NCBI GenBank assembly: GCA_963277665.1
Contig: OY728147.1
Location: 1,259,277,424-1,259,341,423 of the forward strand
Length of the DNA stretch: 64,000 nucleotides
From: Viscum album
Lineage: Eukaryota > Streptophyta > Magnoliopsida > Santalales > Viscaceae
Direction of reading: 5' to 3'
Part shown: piece after piece, positions 23,476 to 35,745 of the stretch
Position numbering within the stretch: the stretch's first letter is position 1
Layout of the letters: the number at the start of each line of letters is the position of its first letter
Translations under genes and position numbers: made by a program
Notes under the pieces: generated by a model
Databases searched by the model: none
What the model was told of the DNA's origin: nothing
Seen by the model: only the letters and a program-made list of their open reading frames with translations

Positions 23476-24110
23476 CCCAAGGAATCTTTTGAGAGGTATA
23501 GACTATCTATGGGAGTCAAGTTGACTCCCCACACTTGAACAAGTGTGGAGGTGGGATCCCCCCTCTCCCTAAGGTATGGTTTTTTTTCTAATGTTTTGAT
23601 CTTTGTTCTCTACTCTGTTACAGATCACAAAGTAGTGACCTTTGGGTTTGTTGAAAAAGGGGGAGAAAGAGTGACTTCTAAAGGGGGAGAGAATTTGGCT
23701 AAAGAAGGGAGAGAATGTATTTTTCAAATACACTGGGAGAAGATGACAGGTAGAGCAATAAGATAGGGGGAGATAAATGAGATAGGGGAGAGTTTTAAAT
23801 CTAATGATGCTAGAAGTGATCGATCAAAGATTATATACCATGACAGTTGAGGTTTGTAATGAAATAAGAAGAGTGATATTAGAATGGTATCAACAATTGG
23901 TGTTATAAGCAAAGTGATTCATTGATGAACTTTTCATACTACTCTGGTTTCTCACGTTGAGTATTGCTTATGTGGTCTTAGAGTATGTGTTGAGTAAATA
24001 TTTGATCTCTATCTGAATCACAAGAGGAGAATGGTAATAGAGGATGGAATAAGATTTAATGAGGTACCAAAGTGTATAGAATCGTTATGAGAAGAGTTGT
24101 CAATAAACCC
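23476..24110 (+). other. Post-pol region of copia B
   Basis: An open frame at 23545-23766 is rich in Gly and Glu because of repeated GGGGGAGA words and is unlikely to be a real protein. It corresponds in position and G-rich character to 6470-6910 of copia A. Confidence 0.5.
23529..23548. other. Short perfect palindrome downstream of copia B pol
   Basis: CCACACTTGAACAAGTGTGG is a nine-base-pair stem with a two-base loop. It lies just after the pol end, before the G-rich post-pol region. It could fold in RNA; no function is known to me. Confidence 0.6.
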
Positions 24111-24120
24111 AAAGGGGGAT
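24111..24120 (+). other. Polypurine tract of copia B
   Basis: AAAGGGGGAT follows CAATAAACCC, in the same setting as the tract of copia A, and precedes the 3' LTR. Confidence 0.7.
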
Positions 24121-24121
24121 A

Positions 24122-25789
24122 TTTTTGGGAAAAATCTATTAAGGTATCATTTCATCTTTTTTGGGTTAGTTGTGTTTGTTGAAAAAGCAGGTTTTCATAG
24201 TGAATTGTTAAGTTCCAGAGATGTTGTTTGCAATGCATGTTAAAAAACCATGATAAAGGAATGGAAGATCTTAAGGTCGTAAAAAATAATAGATACAAGG
24301 TGGAACTATTTTCCAATGTTTTCTAAATTTTTGGGGTCCAAAATTTGGAGTTTGGTGATCATTGAAAAATGTGTATTTTCATAAATATCTCATCAAAATA
24401 TAGCAAAGTCATTAGTTTCACAAATATGGTATTCATGAATTGTATTTTGTAAAGACATACAAAATGTTGATGGTGAGATCTACAATTAGGATGAGCTTTG
24501 AAAACAATAGAGGCAAAGAGAATTGCAAGGGAGAATTACTATGGTGGTGCAAAGGAATTGATGGATCACTCCATGATTACAACAATCTTTATGATCCAAA
24601 AATTTCCATGGTGCTTCGCGATATTGAGAGAATTTCAATGGAAATTTTAGAGCTTTTTTATTTGAGGTGATGTGGTGCTAAATTTTTGTGGAAGGTTCTC
24701 AAGTTAGTGGAATGTCTTATAAATAGGCTTTGACCCCCTTGAGAAGAGTAGAGAGTTTTTCAAGAAATATTTTCATCTCTTGAATCACAACTGAGGTTTG
24801 TGGAGGTAGTGTGATTTTTGAAAGGAAGAATCTTCTCAGCAGCTAGTCTAGCATTACGAAAGAGGTGTGTTCCTATTTGGCTCAATGAGCTTCACGAAGG
24901 AAGTCACTTTGCGACGTCTTGAGCTCTGCGACCACCTAAGCTCTGCGAAGGATTGATCTCTGAAAAGTCTTGATCTATGAGAAGCGGTGTGCTCTGTGAA
25001 GTAGTGTGATCTTCAAAGCAGTGTGCTCTATGAAGTAGTGAGCTCTGTAAAGGTTTCTGCTTTGCAAAGAATTAGGGAATTCGCAAATTCATATTTGAGC
25101 TTTGAGAAATTCGGAGCTTCGCGAAGTATGTAACTTTCGGAAGGTATTTCCAAAGGTTATTTCCCAGTTTTTACTGGCAAATAGGTGTTCATTAGTGGAT
25201 GAAATTTTAACTTCAATAGAACATCTACATAGATTTGAGGATGCGTTCATTAGTGATAATGGTTGGACCTATATGTCCATAAACTGTGAGTGGATCCCTT
25301 CCAAGAGTGGTGAGAAAAGGAAGAGGAATAAGGTTATCTTTTCTACCGGCAGTGATCTATAGATAGAGAAATTGGGAGTGACTCTTGGGTAAGCATTGAG
25401 TTAACCCTTAACATTGTAGAGGTGGTGATCCTGGGCATAGAAGTGATCTAGCCCAAACATTATTGACATTGAGCTTTAGTGGATTTGGTACAACGACACA
25501 TTTCTATTATATCCTCCTTGGATGTATCCCAGTGAGGGAAAACCAAGTAAAAATATGTGTGCCTATGTGTTTTCTTTCCTGCATTACATTCAAATCATCA
25601 TCATCATCATCATCAGATAAAGAAGGGAAGAATAAGAACAACAATAAGACATAAGTACAAAAAAAACTGACCCTTATAATAAAGAGGTCAAGATCCCATG
25701 GGGTAGGAATTATTTAGGTAAAATAATATCCATACCCTGATTCACCCCCCCCCCCTCCCAGGGTATCTAAGACCCTTTTTGTCCAAACA
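24122..25789 (+). repeat. 3' LTR of copia B
   Basis: It runs from just after the polypurine tract to GTCCAAACA, about 1.67 kb. Near 24880-25130 a GAGCTCTGCGAAG-like word recurs roughly a dozen times with CpG decay (for example CTCTGTGAAG, CTTCACGAAG). A short CAT/TCA microsatellite lies at 25591-25615 and a C run at 25746-25756. Its last ~120 bases match 9560-9682. Confidence 0.8.
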
Positions 25790-25966
25790 CAGCTCCCCTA
25801 TTTCCTCTACAGAAAACCATTATGAATAGATCTATCTCAGATGAAGTAACATAGTAATATTTAAATTATATATCATTTCAACTTAGCCATAAAGTAAAAA
25901 TAATTTATATATTTTCTATTAAAAAATATCCTAACCCCTAAATTTATCTAAATCGACCATTGATAC
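25790..25966 (-). other. Leftover internal edge of a minus-strand gypsy element
   Basis: AT-rich, non-coding. On the minus strand, TTGGTATCAATGG (about 25953-25965) resembles a decayed iMet PBS next to the LTR on its right. If so, copia B inserted just inside that gypsy element. Tentative. Confidence 0.3.
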
Positions 25967-27299
25967 CAACTATACGGCCTTGACCATAACCATTACATAA
26001 ACATGAATTTTACTCAATGAAATTACTTTATTCCACATTGAGGGTCTTTTTTGGTTTATATTTTTAGATAATTATTCCATAACTATTACATAATAACTCA
26101 AATATTTCAATGTAGACACTTTTACTCATTATCAATTTTTTCACAAAAATAAAACTTTTTAAAATTAAACATGATTTATTTTTAATGAAAAATATTCATA
26201 ACTTTCATCTTGAATTCCTCTTTTCTCTTACCCATCATTATACCCTGTGAAAAATATTTGAAAAACTTGGGATAAGAATAAAAATATCAATAAGGGACAT
26301 ATAAAAAAATAAAGAAACGGTTAGTCCATTGATACTTTAAACCCATGAAAACATTTCCACAAACTTATACTTTTCACCGATCAATCATAAGCTCTTTAGA
26401 TTACCTCATGAAATCATAATATTCCTATAAAAATACATAGAAAACATAAATAATAAAGGTAACTTGTATAATTAATTCTATATCACTCTTATAGTAGCTT
26501 TCAAGGATATATAGGGACTAACCTTCATGGTTACATTTGGAATACCCACTGCAGTATATTCCTTTAATCTCTTAGGATAAAATCTACCAATTAACTATTT
26601 CTCATTACCCAATTAATTGGAGAGATTTCACAGGATCACCCTCCATCATTTTATCAGGTAACCACCCATACTCATAAAAAATTCCTAAGAACCATGACAC
26701 ATAAAACAAGCATAAAGGAAAAAATAACATTTCCACTATGAAATCACATTTCATTTTTACAATGTCGTGCACTCATCAATGAAAACACTTTATTTTAAAA
26801 TAAAATTCCAAAAGTGTAAAGGAATCATAAAAACATTAAAGTGACCTAAAATCAATAATTTTTATTCATGTCGTATATGATAAAAACATTCCCTTTTTCA
26901 TTTTTAAAAATATATGAAAGATTAACTTTGAAAGTGGTTTATAAAATAAAGTCCCTTACTTTGAGTCTGAATCATCATGTACAATATTAATCTTCTTGAA
27001 TAATAAACATAGGTTAATTATTTACTTTTCTTATAACCTTTTTAATTTTTATTATTGCTTTTATATTACTTATTATCATGTTATAATATTTACTTAATTA
27101 TTTAAGTTCATGTCGGACTTTTTGTCGATATTCGGTATTTGAATCCAAAATTAATTTGATATGATGTTAATAGTCAAAGTGGTCATAATTACATCATATC
27201 CATAATAATATTGATGAAATAATAGTAACTTTTTTATATAAATTATTATTTTAAATCAAACCATTTATGTATGGTTATGAAAAATGAACAATGTTATAA

Positions 27300-27720
27300 T
27301 CATAGAGATGGTAAATCATACGTACGTATGAGTAACATTTCCATTTTTCAATAATAATTATGGAAAAAAGGTATGCATGTTTTATCATTAAATATTGTTA
27401 ATAATATAATTAATATAATATTAATAATTTAAATATACTGATATATGTTATTCATGTTATTTGGTGATTAAAACTGAATCGCATCTCTTCGTGGAGGCGA
27501 TAGTTCATACGTACGCATGAACGACGTTATCATTTTTTTGTGAATGAAAACTAAGTGAGTAATTGATATATTATTCTCTTATAATTATAAATATGTAATT
27601 AATATCATATATAAAAAATAATTTCATCATTATGACTAGTCTTGAGAGATGGTAATGTAAAATTAATTATATCGGTTCATGGAGGTGATAGTTCGCACTT
27701 ACACACAAACAATTAATTGT
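27300..27720 (-). repeat. Three copies of a ~185-bp unit in an LTR leader
   Basis: Each copy carries a CATCTC...GGAGGCGATAGTTC block and a palindromic CATACGTACGTATG-like core (perfect at 27317-27330; decayed at about 27507 and 27693). Spacings are about 190 and 186. Two copies, about 185 apart, lie in the related solo LTR at 37750-38000 in the opposite orientation. Confidence 0.65.
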
Positions 27721-28054
27721 TTTCCCATTTTGATAGAAGTGGAGATGGATTTAGGTTATGATATTAACATAATAACATATTATTATATTGAGGATACTGA
27801 GTTTATTATAGCATAATGTGTGAATAATATTTGATGGAATTGGAAGAATAAATAATATACAAATACTTAATTAAAAATTATACCTCTTATTCGGGTGATT
27901 TCCTTTGATTAACTCATCAACACCTATAAGAAGGGTGTTATGCCTAAACTAAGAGATATAGAATATAGTGATGTATTATAGGAAGTTATTTGGGATAATC
28001 TTGCCTGAACCAAATAGGTTTTTAGTTGTTTATAAAATATAATAATGGGTGCTC

Positions 28055-28061
28055 TTTTATA
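28055..28061 (-). promoter_or_regulatory. TATA box of the minus-strand gypsy LTR
   Basis: TATAAAA on the minus strand, in a context (CTCCCC before, GAGCACCC after) that matches the TATA box of the solo LTR at 37424. Confidence 0.6.
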
Positions 28062-29904
28062 GGGGAGCGAAGGGGCACTCTTGGAATTATTCAAACTATT
28101 AAATTAATATAAATTAATTTTCTATTACATGTGGATTCATGTTGATTTATTTATAATATATGATGACTATGGGTTGAAATAAACTCATCAAATTAAAATT
28201 TGATAGGATTTCATTATTTTTTAATCCCTATCTCTTTTTAGCCCTTATTTAACCTTTGTAATTCCTATCTTAATGTCATGTAATTTCACTTTGAGGGTTA
28301 ATAAAATTACAAAAAAAATAAAAAAAGATCAATAAATGAGTCATTGGTGAAATTTTAAGAATTATAAAAATTATTTTGATGAAGTTTTTATTTTTATGAA
28401 TTTTATATCATATAATAAAATATTATTTATTTTAAAATATCAATAGTATCAATTTTGACACTATTCATTACTTGAAATTTTAAAAATATCATAACAGAAA
28501 GATAAATTCTAAATAATACTTCTAAAACATAACTAACTTGTAAAATTCGTTTAAAAAATTCTCGGATTATATTAATCATCTCAAATTATATTTATTTTAG
28601 TAATTTTCATATAATTTATTTGATATTTCCTTTAATTAAACAATTACAGCATCAACATTATATAAGCCTTTGATTTAATTATAAATTTCCTAAAAACATT
28701 ATGATAAATAAAAATATTTTATATTTCAATATAATATTTATATTCTAATATATCCACAGTACAACCTATATTAAAAATATTCCACTTGTTAATAAAAGTG
28801 TGAGAAAATGTACTTTTCTTTGAATAAAATACTATAAAATGGCTAAAGTCTTCTAAGTGGCACAAAGTGGACATAAAATCATTCCAAGGAATATTTTTTT
28901 CATAAATAACACATCTAATGAAATTTGGACAAGTTTTAGGGTAATGTTATGATATTTTATAATATTCTTTTTACCCTTAATTACCTGATTTACCCTCAAC
29001 CGTGTTAATAAAAATTATTAAAGTTATTATTCATAACGTCCAAAAATAAAAGGGACCTATTTAAATAATTTATACCATATGATTAAAAATATGGAATCCA
29101 TTTATCCAAATTCAAAACACAGAAGTGGATAAAATTAATTTAAATTTAATCTCATTGTTGAATAGAGAAAATGGGTTTTTGAAGTAAAAACGTAGAAAAG
29201 TTTACAGAGTTATCATATCAAATTTCAATGTAAAATTTATTCCACTGACCTAAATTGGATTAAATGAAAAAATATATATTTAATTATAATTTAAAACCAA
29301 TTAAAAAATAATTTATCTTTATAAATAAATTTTACGAAAAAATAGTTTTGAACTAATATTTGGTATTATTCACTATTCGTCCAAAAATAATAGTTCTCAG
29401 AAAAATACCAACAAACACCAAAAGTAAATTTTGATATTTATATTTCAAAAATAAAGTTTAATTTTTCATATAAAATTTATAAAAGTTTCAAAAATGATAT
29501 TTAAAAAGGGTTATCCATCAAAAAGTGGTAAAACTATCTTTTATAAATATTTGCCCTTTTTATGCTTAAAATTTGATTCATTATTATTTTAAGCCTATAA
29601 AATTTATTGGATTATGGTAAAAAAAATTAATAAACATGTTTAAAAATAATATATTTAGTTCTATTAATTATTATCGATATAAAAGCTAGGTGATAACTAC
29701 CTATTAAAATAATAATATTAACAATATATTATTTTTTCAGTATAACTCAGTTATACATGAAATGTGAGATTTAAGAGAAACTCATTATTGTGTGTCGGGT
29801 AAATTATCGGACATAGAAACCCATTTAATTTAAAATTACTTTCCAATTCATAAATATTAATAAATATGAAAAGTTCTAATTCTATAATTACCTAGGATGT
29901 TACA

Positions 29905-32900
29905 AAATTTCTCTGATATGTTTTTTACATACAATGTGTTTCCTCATAATATTATGTGTTCACAACTATAATTACTTTATCTGACTCAATTTTATCACTA
30001 ATTATGATAATAATGGATTTTACACTTTTTTGTGCTACTAATCATGAGGAATAACATATTAATACTGTTAAAATTGAAACAAAATTAGAAGGTGAACAAC
30101 ATTATATAGGTTAGAAATAACATGAAGGTGAGAAAGTGAGAAAATTATACAAGGTTAAGAATATAAGAAGTATCATAGCACAACAGCATTAGTAAAAATT
30201 GTTAAGTCAAGAAGTAAATATAAAAAAAATTGAGGTTGGATGGAATGAATGTGATCAAACAATTCTATTTTTATTAGTTACATTAGGGTCACTACTTGAA
30301 TGAAAATTTTTATTTTTATAGATATGTATTATATGTTTTTCATGCATTGAAGGAAACAATTTTGGAAGAATTTTTTGAAACATTCTCATATTATTTCTAT
30401 GTTTTACAGAAAAATTAAATAATTAAATACTTATTTACTCTTTATTATCCCTTAAAGAGTAAATTTTTATGAAAATATTCTTGAATGAAATTCATATTAA
30501 TGTTCACTAGAAAGTTTCATAGTGAATTTAAAACAATTATTATGAAACATTATCTTAGAGTTGATAAGGGGAAATTAAAACCCCACCCATCAGATATATA
30601 TACACACATCATAAACCAAGAGACCTTGGATGCTTTTTTTGGTTATTTAGAGAAGGAATCATTTAAAGTACATTTTTATTGGTGTTATTTAATTTTATAT
30701 TATGTGTTTTAGTCATTTTTATTTAGAATTATTAATTTAAAAAATAATATATGAGTGTATAAAATAAAAAAACACAGGTTAAAACTATCATACACCTGCC
30801 ATGAAGCATGGATGGGGTATGATTAACTTAAAAATCTAGTATGAGTTTTAAATTTAAAATAAAAAAATTATGTGATATAAAAAATAACATAATTATATTC
30901 TTTTATTTAAATTCAAATTGATGAATAAAAATCTAAATCCACTTACATTGAATGTCATGTGTTATAAAAGGAGGCTAATTTAAATAAAAAGGGTTAAATT
31001 ATAGATTAAAAGAAACATAAAGTATGGGATTCAAGTGTATCTGTTACATAGTATAAATTTTCTCTACTTTAAAATATTATTACATAATAGTGTTTACTTA
31101 TTTTTCTATATTTATTATTTGGTATAGACACATGAATCATCATCTATTATAGCTAGTGAATAATTACTTTCAATGGATATGAATCATCAAAATAGTATGG
31201 TCATTTTAGAGGATACAATTTTAGACTTTTAGCATGACAATAATTTGATATATCAAAGGCATAAGAAGATATATATAAAAAAATCAAGACAATACAAGAC
31301 TTGATAGGTTCTCTAATAGAAAATTTTAGTTGGTGGGTCGACGTGATAAACTAATTTCTTTAAAGTGATTAATTATAAGAATAAATGTTTCAACAACCAT
31401 AATATAAAGAGCTACATACCCTCAGTTTTGAGGGATTCCATTACCCTCAAAGGCCTACCTTACCGTAAGTGATAATTTTTTTTCAAAACTCTTTCTATCA
31501 GATGCAAATCAAACAACTGATGATAGACTTATTTTACTAAAACTCTATTGGGTGAAATTGATTTTGATTTATATCTATAATCACATTCTCATCTCCTTGT
31601 TGTGAAAGAAAGAGTTTACAATATCTAATGAAATATTAAACAAAATGAAAAACTTCCAAAATATCACATGATAGTAAGGATACATTTTTCTCATGAGAGA
31701 AATGCTAAGTTATCAGTTCCCTATAATGATATTAATGTTCACATGGCCGAACATTCCATTAGAACTTTTTTAAAATATTCACTTAATATTATAAAGATAT
31801 ATATTGTTAATGAGGAATTTTCTTTCCAATTTATTTTTTATTCCAAAAAGGTTATAATTAATGAAAAAATGACTAAGTTGATTTATATTATTAGATAATG
31901 ATAAACAAAATGAGAAATGAAAAGGTGCATCAAGAAAATCTAAAGGATCAAATAATATATTTAATATACCTATTGAGGGAACCTTAACCCCACTAATTGC
32001 AATACCATATTTATTAACATTAAAAATTCATGTACTTATAATTTTCTAAAAAACAAATATGGCCTGTATTGAATTTGAATAAAAAAATATGGATTTTTCA
32101 TTTTTGACATGATTTCTCTTTAGAATGTAAAGGAAATTCTAAAGTATGAATGGTTTGGATCCTTAGATGTGAATTTATGCATGAGGTACATTTTCATAAT
32201 TTTTTTAAAATAATTTAACTACCATATTAATTATAGTTAGATTTCATTCATATTTTCTACAGGTGTATGTATCACACCAAAGTAAGGGGAATACCCTATG
32301 GATTAATTTTTGGATCTGTTAATCCTCCTGTCACTTCTATGGAAAAAACATCAATGGATAGAGATAAAATTTTAGTAAGGGAAAACCAAGTATCTTAGGT
32401 GTTTGAAAAGAAAATAATAGATGAAAATATCCTCTTATTGCCTGTAATGGAGTAAAAAATATAAAATCTAATCGTATAAAATATATTTTATTTTTTTTCA
32501 TTACTTATTTCTTTTTTTAGAATTCACTATATGGTCATTATGATCAATTTGGATACTCTAAAGATATATTTTTTTGTAACCAATTCATATATATCCAATA
32601 AATCGACCACTCATTATGTATATTATGAATTTTTAATACACTACATTCAAAATTTTAAAAATATATTCTAATTATATCTTTTATATTATGTTTCAACAAG
32701 ATTTTTTTATGATAGGGTGGTGTTTATTTATCATAAAAATAATGGTATGAGGGTGGTCAGTGAACAAAAGAAACACAAGTATTTATATTACAAGATAAGT
32801 ATTAGGGCATATATAATAATATTTCAATATGAAAACAAATTAGTTATTTTTTTAAATATTTCTACAGTGTATGAATCCAAGTAATAGAATCGATTTTGGT

Positions 32901-33269
32901 TATTATATTTTTAAATTTATAAAAAGTATCATATTCTATCCACAAGCTAGCATCTCTAAGGTGGTATTTCAAAATGTAATAAAAAATTAAATGAAAAGAT
33001 TTATTAACTATTTTTTCTATATTTTTACATTATTATCATGTTTTTTTATAATTTTCATATTCAAAAGTGGAAATAAATATGTTTAGGAATGAGTGAGAAT
33101 CATACATAGTTTTAGAATATTTTTACACATCATGAATATTTGTTTTCTTATCATATTTTATTTATTTTTTATTTCACAGAGATCGTGAAGTGGTTGTTTA
33201 TCAAAGTCTTATTTAGATAATTTTATTAACATTAAATACAATTATTGGTGAAATTTATTTTATTTGAAA
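29905..33269. other. AT-rich intergenic stretch, no gene recognised
   Basis: Very AT-rich. The longest open frames (30485-30712, 75 codons; 31668-31898, 76 codons) match no family I know and lack flanking structure. The 32250-32400 region translates for about 30 residues (CMYHTKVRGIPYGLIFGSVN) without a clear family. It may be the decayed body of the CACTA-like element whose right end is at 35405, but this is inference. Confidence 0.5.
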
Positions 33270-34680
33270 TTAGAATCATTTCAGATAGCCCAATATATTA
33301 AATGGATTTTAGTATTAAAATAATAGTGTTAAATGAAAGAGGTACACTAATTTCATGTTTTCAATTTAAATGTCATTTTTAGTTCAAAAATATGCATCAT
33401 GTAATAAAAATTAAGAATACATTCTTATATTTTTATGGTGATTCACAAAAAATATTGGTTATTCATTCATGAAATGAAGGAATTAAAATCGTATCAATCT
33501 AGCATATTATGAGTGTCTTTATGACTATAAGTGTATGTTTTTAGTTTAAAAGTGACATTTTAGTTCAAAACACATATCTCGTACTCAAAAATGATCAAAT
33601 ATTCTTATATTTTATTGATAATTAAGTAAAATAATCAGTAATTAATTTTTTTATGTTTTGGAATTAACTTCACATCAATTTAACCCACGGTATATCTAGT
33701 ATGACTAAAAATTATTTTTTTCATTTTTAAAGTCACATTTTAGTTAAAAATGTATATCATATAATTAAAAATGAAAAAACTTAATCTAATTTTCATTATA
33801 TTTTATAAAAATAATCCATAATTTATTTATTACATATAGGAATCAACCACACATCAATCTAACACATGGTATCATCAGTATGACTCAAACTGTGTGTTTT
33901 TATTTTAAAAGTGACATTTTAATTCAAAGCATGTGTCACATACTCAAAACCAATAAAACAAACTCCTATTGTATTGATAATTTTAAAAAAAAATATTTAT
34001 AATACATTTTTTATGTATATTAATTAACCTCATATCAATCTGATACATTGTTTCACTGGTATGATGGAAAGTGTATGTTTTCAGTTTAAAAGTGACATTT
34101 TAGTTCAAAACATATGTATTATACTCAAAACAAATAAAACATACTAATATAATATTTATACATTTGTATAAATATATTTGATTCATTTTTGATTTGTTGG
34201 AATTAACTTTACATCAATCGGACACAAGGTGTGGCTAGTATGACTAAATGTGCAAGTTTTCCTTTAAAAGATCCAATTCAGTTCAAAATTCAAGTAGAAA
34301 ACTCAAAACTAAGAAAACATAATTTAATTGTCCTGAAACATTATAATAACAACATATAATTCATTTTTGTTTTGTATAAATCAACCACATGTTAATCTGA
34401 TATATTTCAAGGCAGGTATGAGTGAAAGTATTTGATTTTAGTTTAAAAGTTACATTTTAGTTCAAAACGCATGTCACATAATAAAAAATTATCAAACAAG
34501 ATTTTATTTTCATGATACATTATAGAAAATATCTATGATTAATTTTTGACATATTAGAATCAACCACAGGTCAATCTGACACATAGCATGTCCAGTATGA
34601 CTAAAAGCACATGTTTTCTATTTAAAAGTAAAATTTTAGCTCAAAATGTGTTTCACATACTTTGTAATATGTTCTTTTAA
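33270..34680. repeat. Tandem array of about eight ~180-bp units
   Basis: The anchor word AGTTCAAAA (or a close variant) occurs at 33381, 33562, 33742, 33921, 34102, 34280, 34459 and 34638, giving spacings of 181, 180, 179, 181, 178, 179 and 179. Other shared words are TTTAAAAGTGACATTTTAG and ATCAATCTGACACA. The units are diverged but the period is tightly held. The length is close to that of many plant centromere satellites (general knowledge). No open frame runs through the units. Confidence 0.9.
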
Positions 34681-35147
34681 TTTATTATGTCATCTATTTT
34701 ATTTATGTTTTATGTTTTATCTTTTATGTTATACATTTTATTTATGTTTTATTTGTGTGGTATTGTATAATATTTAGGTTTTATTTATTTGTTTATTTAA
34801 TATTACTAAAATAAACATTGTTTTTTATTACAAGTACACTCTTCTTTTCTACGAGGTTGGGTTAATCCATGGAGACTGTACACTATGAGTTGGATTATTT
34901 GTGATATTTTCTTAAATTGTAATTGTTTATAATTAATTATACATATATATATATATAATGTAGTTGTAATGTATTGGGATTTTTTGATGAAAATTTATTT
35001 ATAATCAAATGATACAATGTTCATATATTCTTTATTTTATTGAAATATTTGATTTATTTCAATATATTTTCTTATTTAGTATTGGTTATTATAGTGTGAT
35101 TTTCATGTGAAATTATATTGCAGAAAATGATATGGATTTTATCCGTG

Positions 35148-35405
35148 TGGGTTTTAGCACTGGTAAAACTAATTTTTATTGGTGCTAAAAACAATTATAA
35201 TGATCTTATTTATCTAGAAAAAAACAAGAAATGATAAAACATGTTTTATTAGTTCTATTTTTAATGATAATAAATAATAAATTTATCATAAAAATTTACC
35301 ACAAATAAAATTTGAAGGCCTGAAATAGTATAATTTTCATCAACGCTCTAAAATCATTGATTAAAGGTTTTTTACACGCGGTAAAAACCCATATCTATAG
35401 TAATG
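35148..35405. mobile_element. CACTA-like transposon right end (subterminal region and terminus)
   Basis: The last bases read TATAGTAATG. The reverse complement, CATTACTATAGATATGGG, differs by one base from the expected CACTACTA start of a CACTA terminal repeat. Inside are hairpin-forming subterminal words, for example GTTTTAGCAC and GGTGCTAAAAAC at 35151-35192, and a GCGGTAAAAACCC near the tip. The body would lie to the left and include the 180-bp array. I could not find the left end. Confidence 0.5.
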
Positions 35406-35414
35406 ATTGATGTG

Positions 35415-35419
35415 AAGAG
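35415..35419. other. Left target-site duplication of the solo LTR
   Basis: AAGAG immediately before TGTAACAACC. The identical AAGAG follows the LTR end at 39606-39610. Confidence 0.85.
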
Positions 35420-35469
35420 TGTAACAACCTGAGATTTTATAAGATATATTCGTTTTAATTTCTTTAATA

Positions 35470-35745
35470 TCTTCTGTTGTACGCTACACCAAGATTATAT
35501 TGCGCTATACGCAACACCGTATTAGCTTGCAGTATACGCAACACTAATCTTGGATCGTGTTACACACAATTTCATGTTTGTTTGATAGTAGTTATTCTAT
35601 AAAACATTGAGTATATATATATATATATTCAATGTATTTTGTTATACGCAACGACAAAGGATTTGTGCACTACACACAACCCTGACTTGGCTTGCATTAC
35701 ACGCAATCGCGACCTTCCTAAATAGCATGTGTTGTATGCAATACC
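35470..35745 (+). repeat. Cluster of ~18-bp CpG-containing words in the solo LTR
   Basis: About eight variants of TTGC-TATACGCAACAC occur at irregular spacing, for example near 35498, 35528, 35640, 35692 and 35730. The cluster lies in the first 330 bases of the LTR (U3). Several copies show CG changed to CA or TG. Confidence 0.7.

Larger units (their letters stand above)
9560..25789 (+). mobile_element. Ty1/copia LTR retrotransposon B, rearranged and split by element N
   Basis: The two ends share a motif ATCCATACCCTGATTCAC followed by a C run and GGTATCTA (9610-9665 and 25715-25770). A perfect iMet PBS is at 9685 and a polypurine tract at 24111. Gag relics lie at 9788-11300. RT and RNase H relics lie at 12481-12836 and resume at 22271-23475 after nested element N (12837-22270). 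Only the last ~120 bases of the 5' LTR are present. Protease and most of integrase are missing, and a post-pol-like segment sits near 11790-12480, so the copy was rearranged before or after insertion. Confidence 0.8.
25967..29904 (-). repeat. Gypsy-type LTR, minus strand (relative of the solo LTR at 35.4 kb)
   Basis: Read on the minus strand, it starts TGTAACATCC at 29904. It has the block TTGGTATTTTTCTG near 29390, a TATA box (TATAAAA, 28055-28061) framed by GTGCCCCT and AGCACCC, three copies of a ~185-base unit with CATACGTACGTATG-like cores (near 27317, 27507 and 27693), a GTAAGGGA-containing block near 26955 and an AGGGTATA...GGGTAAGAGAAAAG block near 26245. The same landmarks occur in the same order in the + strand solo LTR. 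No gene is seen. The left edge is uncertain by tens of bases. Confidence 0.7.

Noticed and set aside
23545..23766. Possible env-like gene after copia B pol
   Set aside because: Composition comes from GGGGGAGA words; no signal peptide or membrane segment.
30485..30712. 75-codon open frame as a possible host gene
   Set aside because: No recognisable family, no promoter or splice structure, and AT-rich codon content like the surrounding DNA.
33270..34680. Possible CRISPR-like array or centromere core
   Set aside because: Not a CRISPR: long diverged units without spacers in a plant genome. A centromere call would need long arrays and CENH3 data; only eight units are present.
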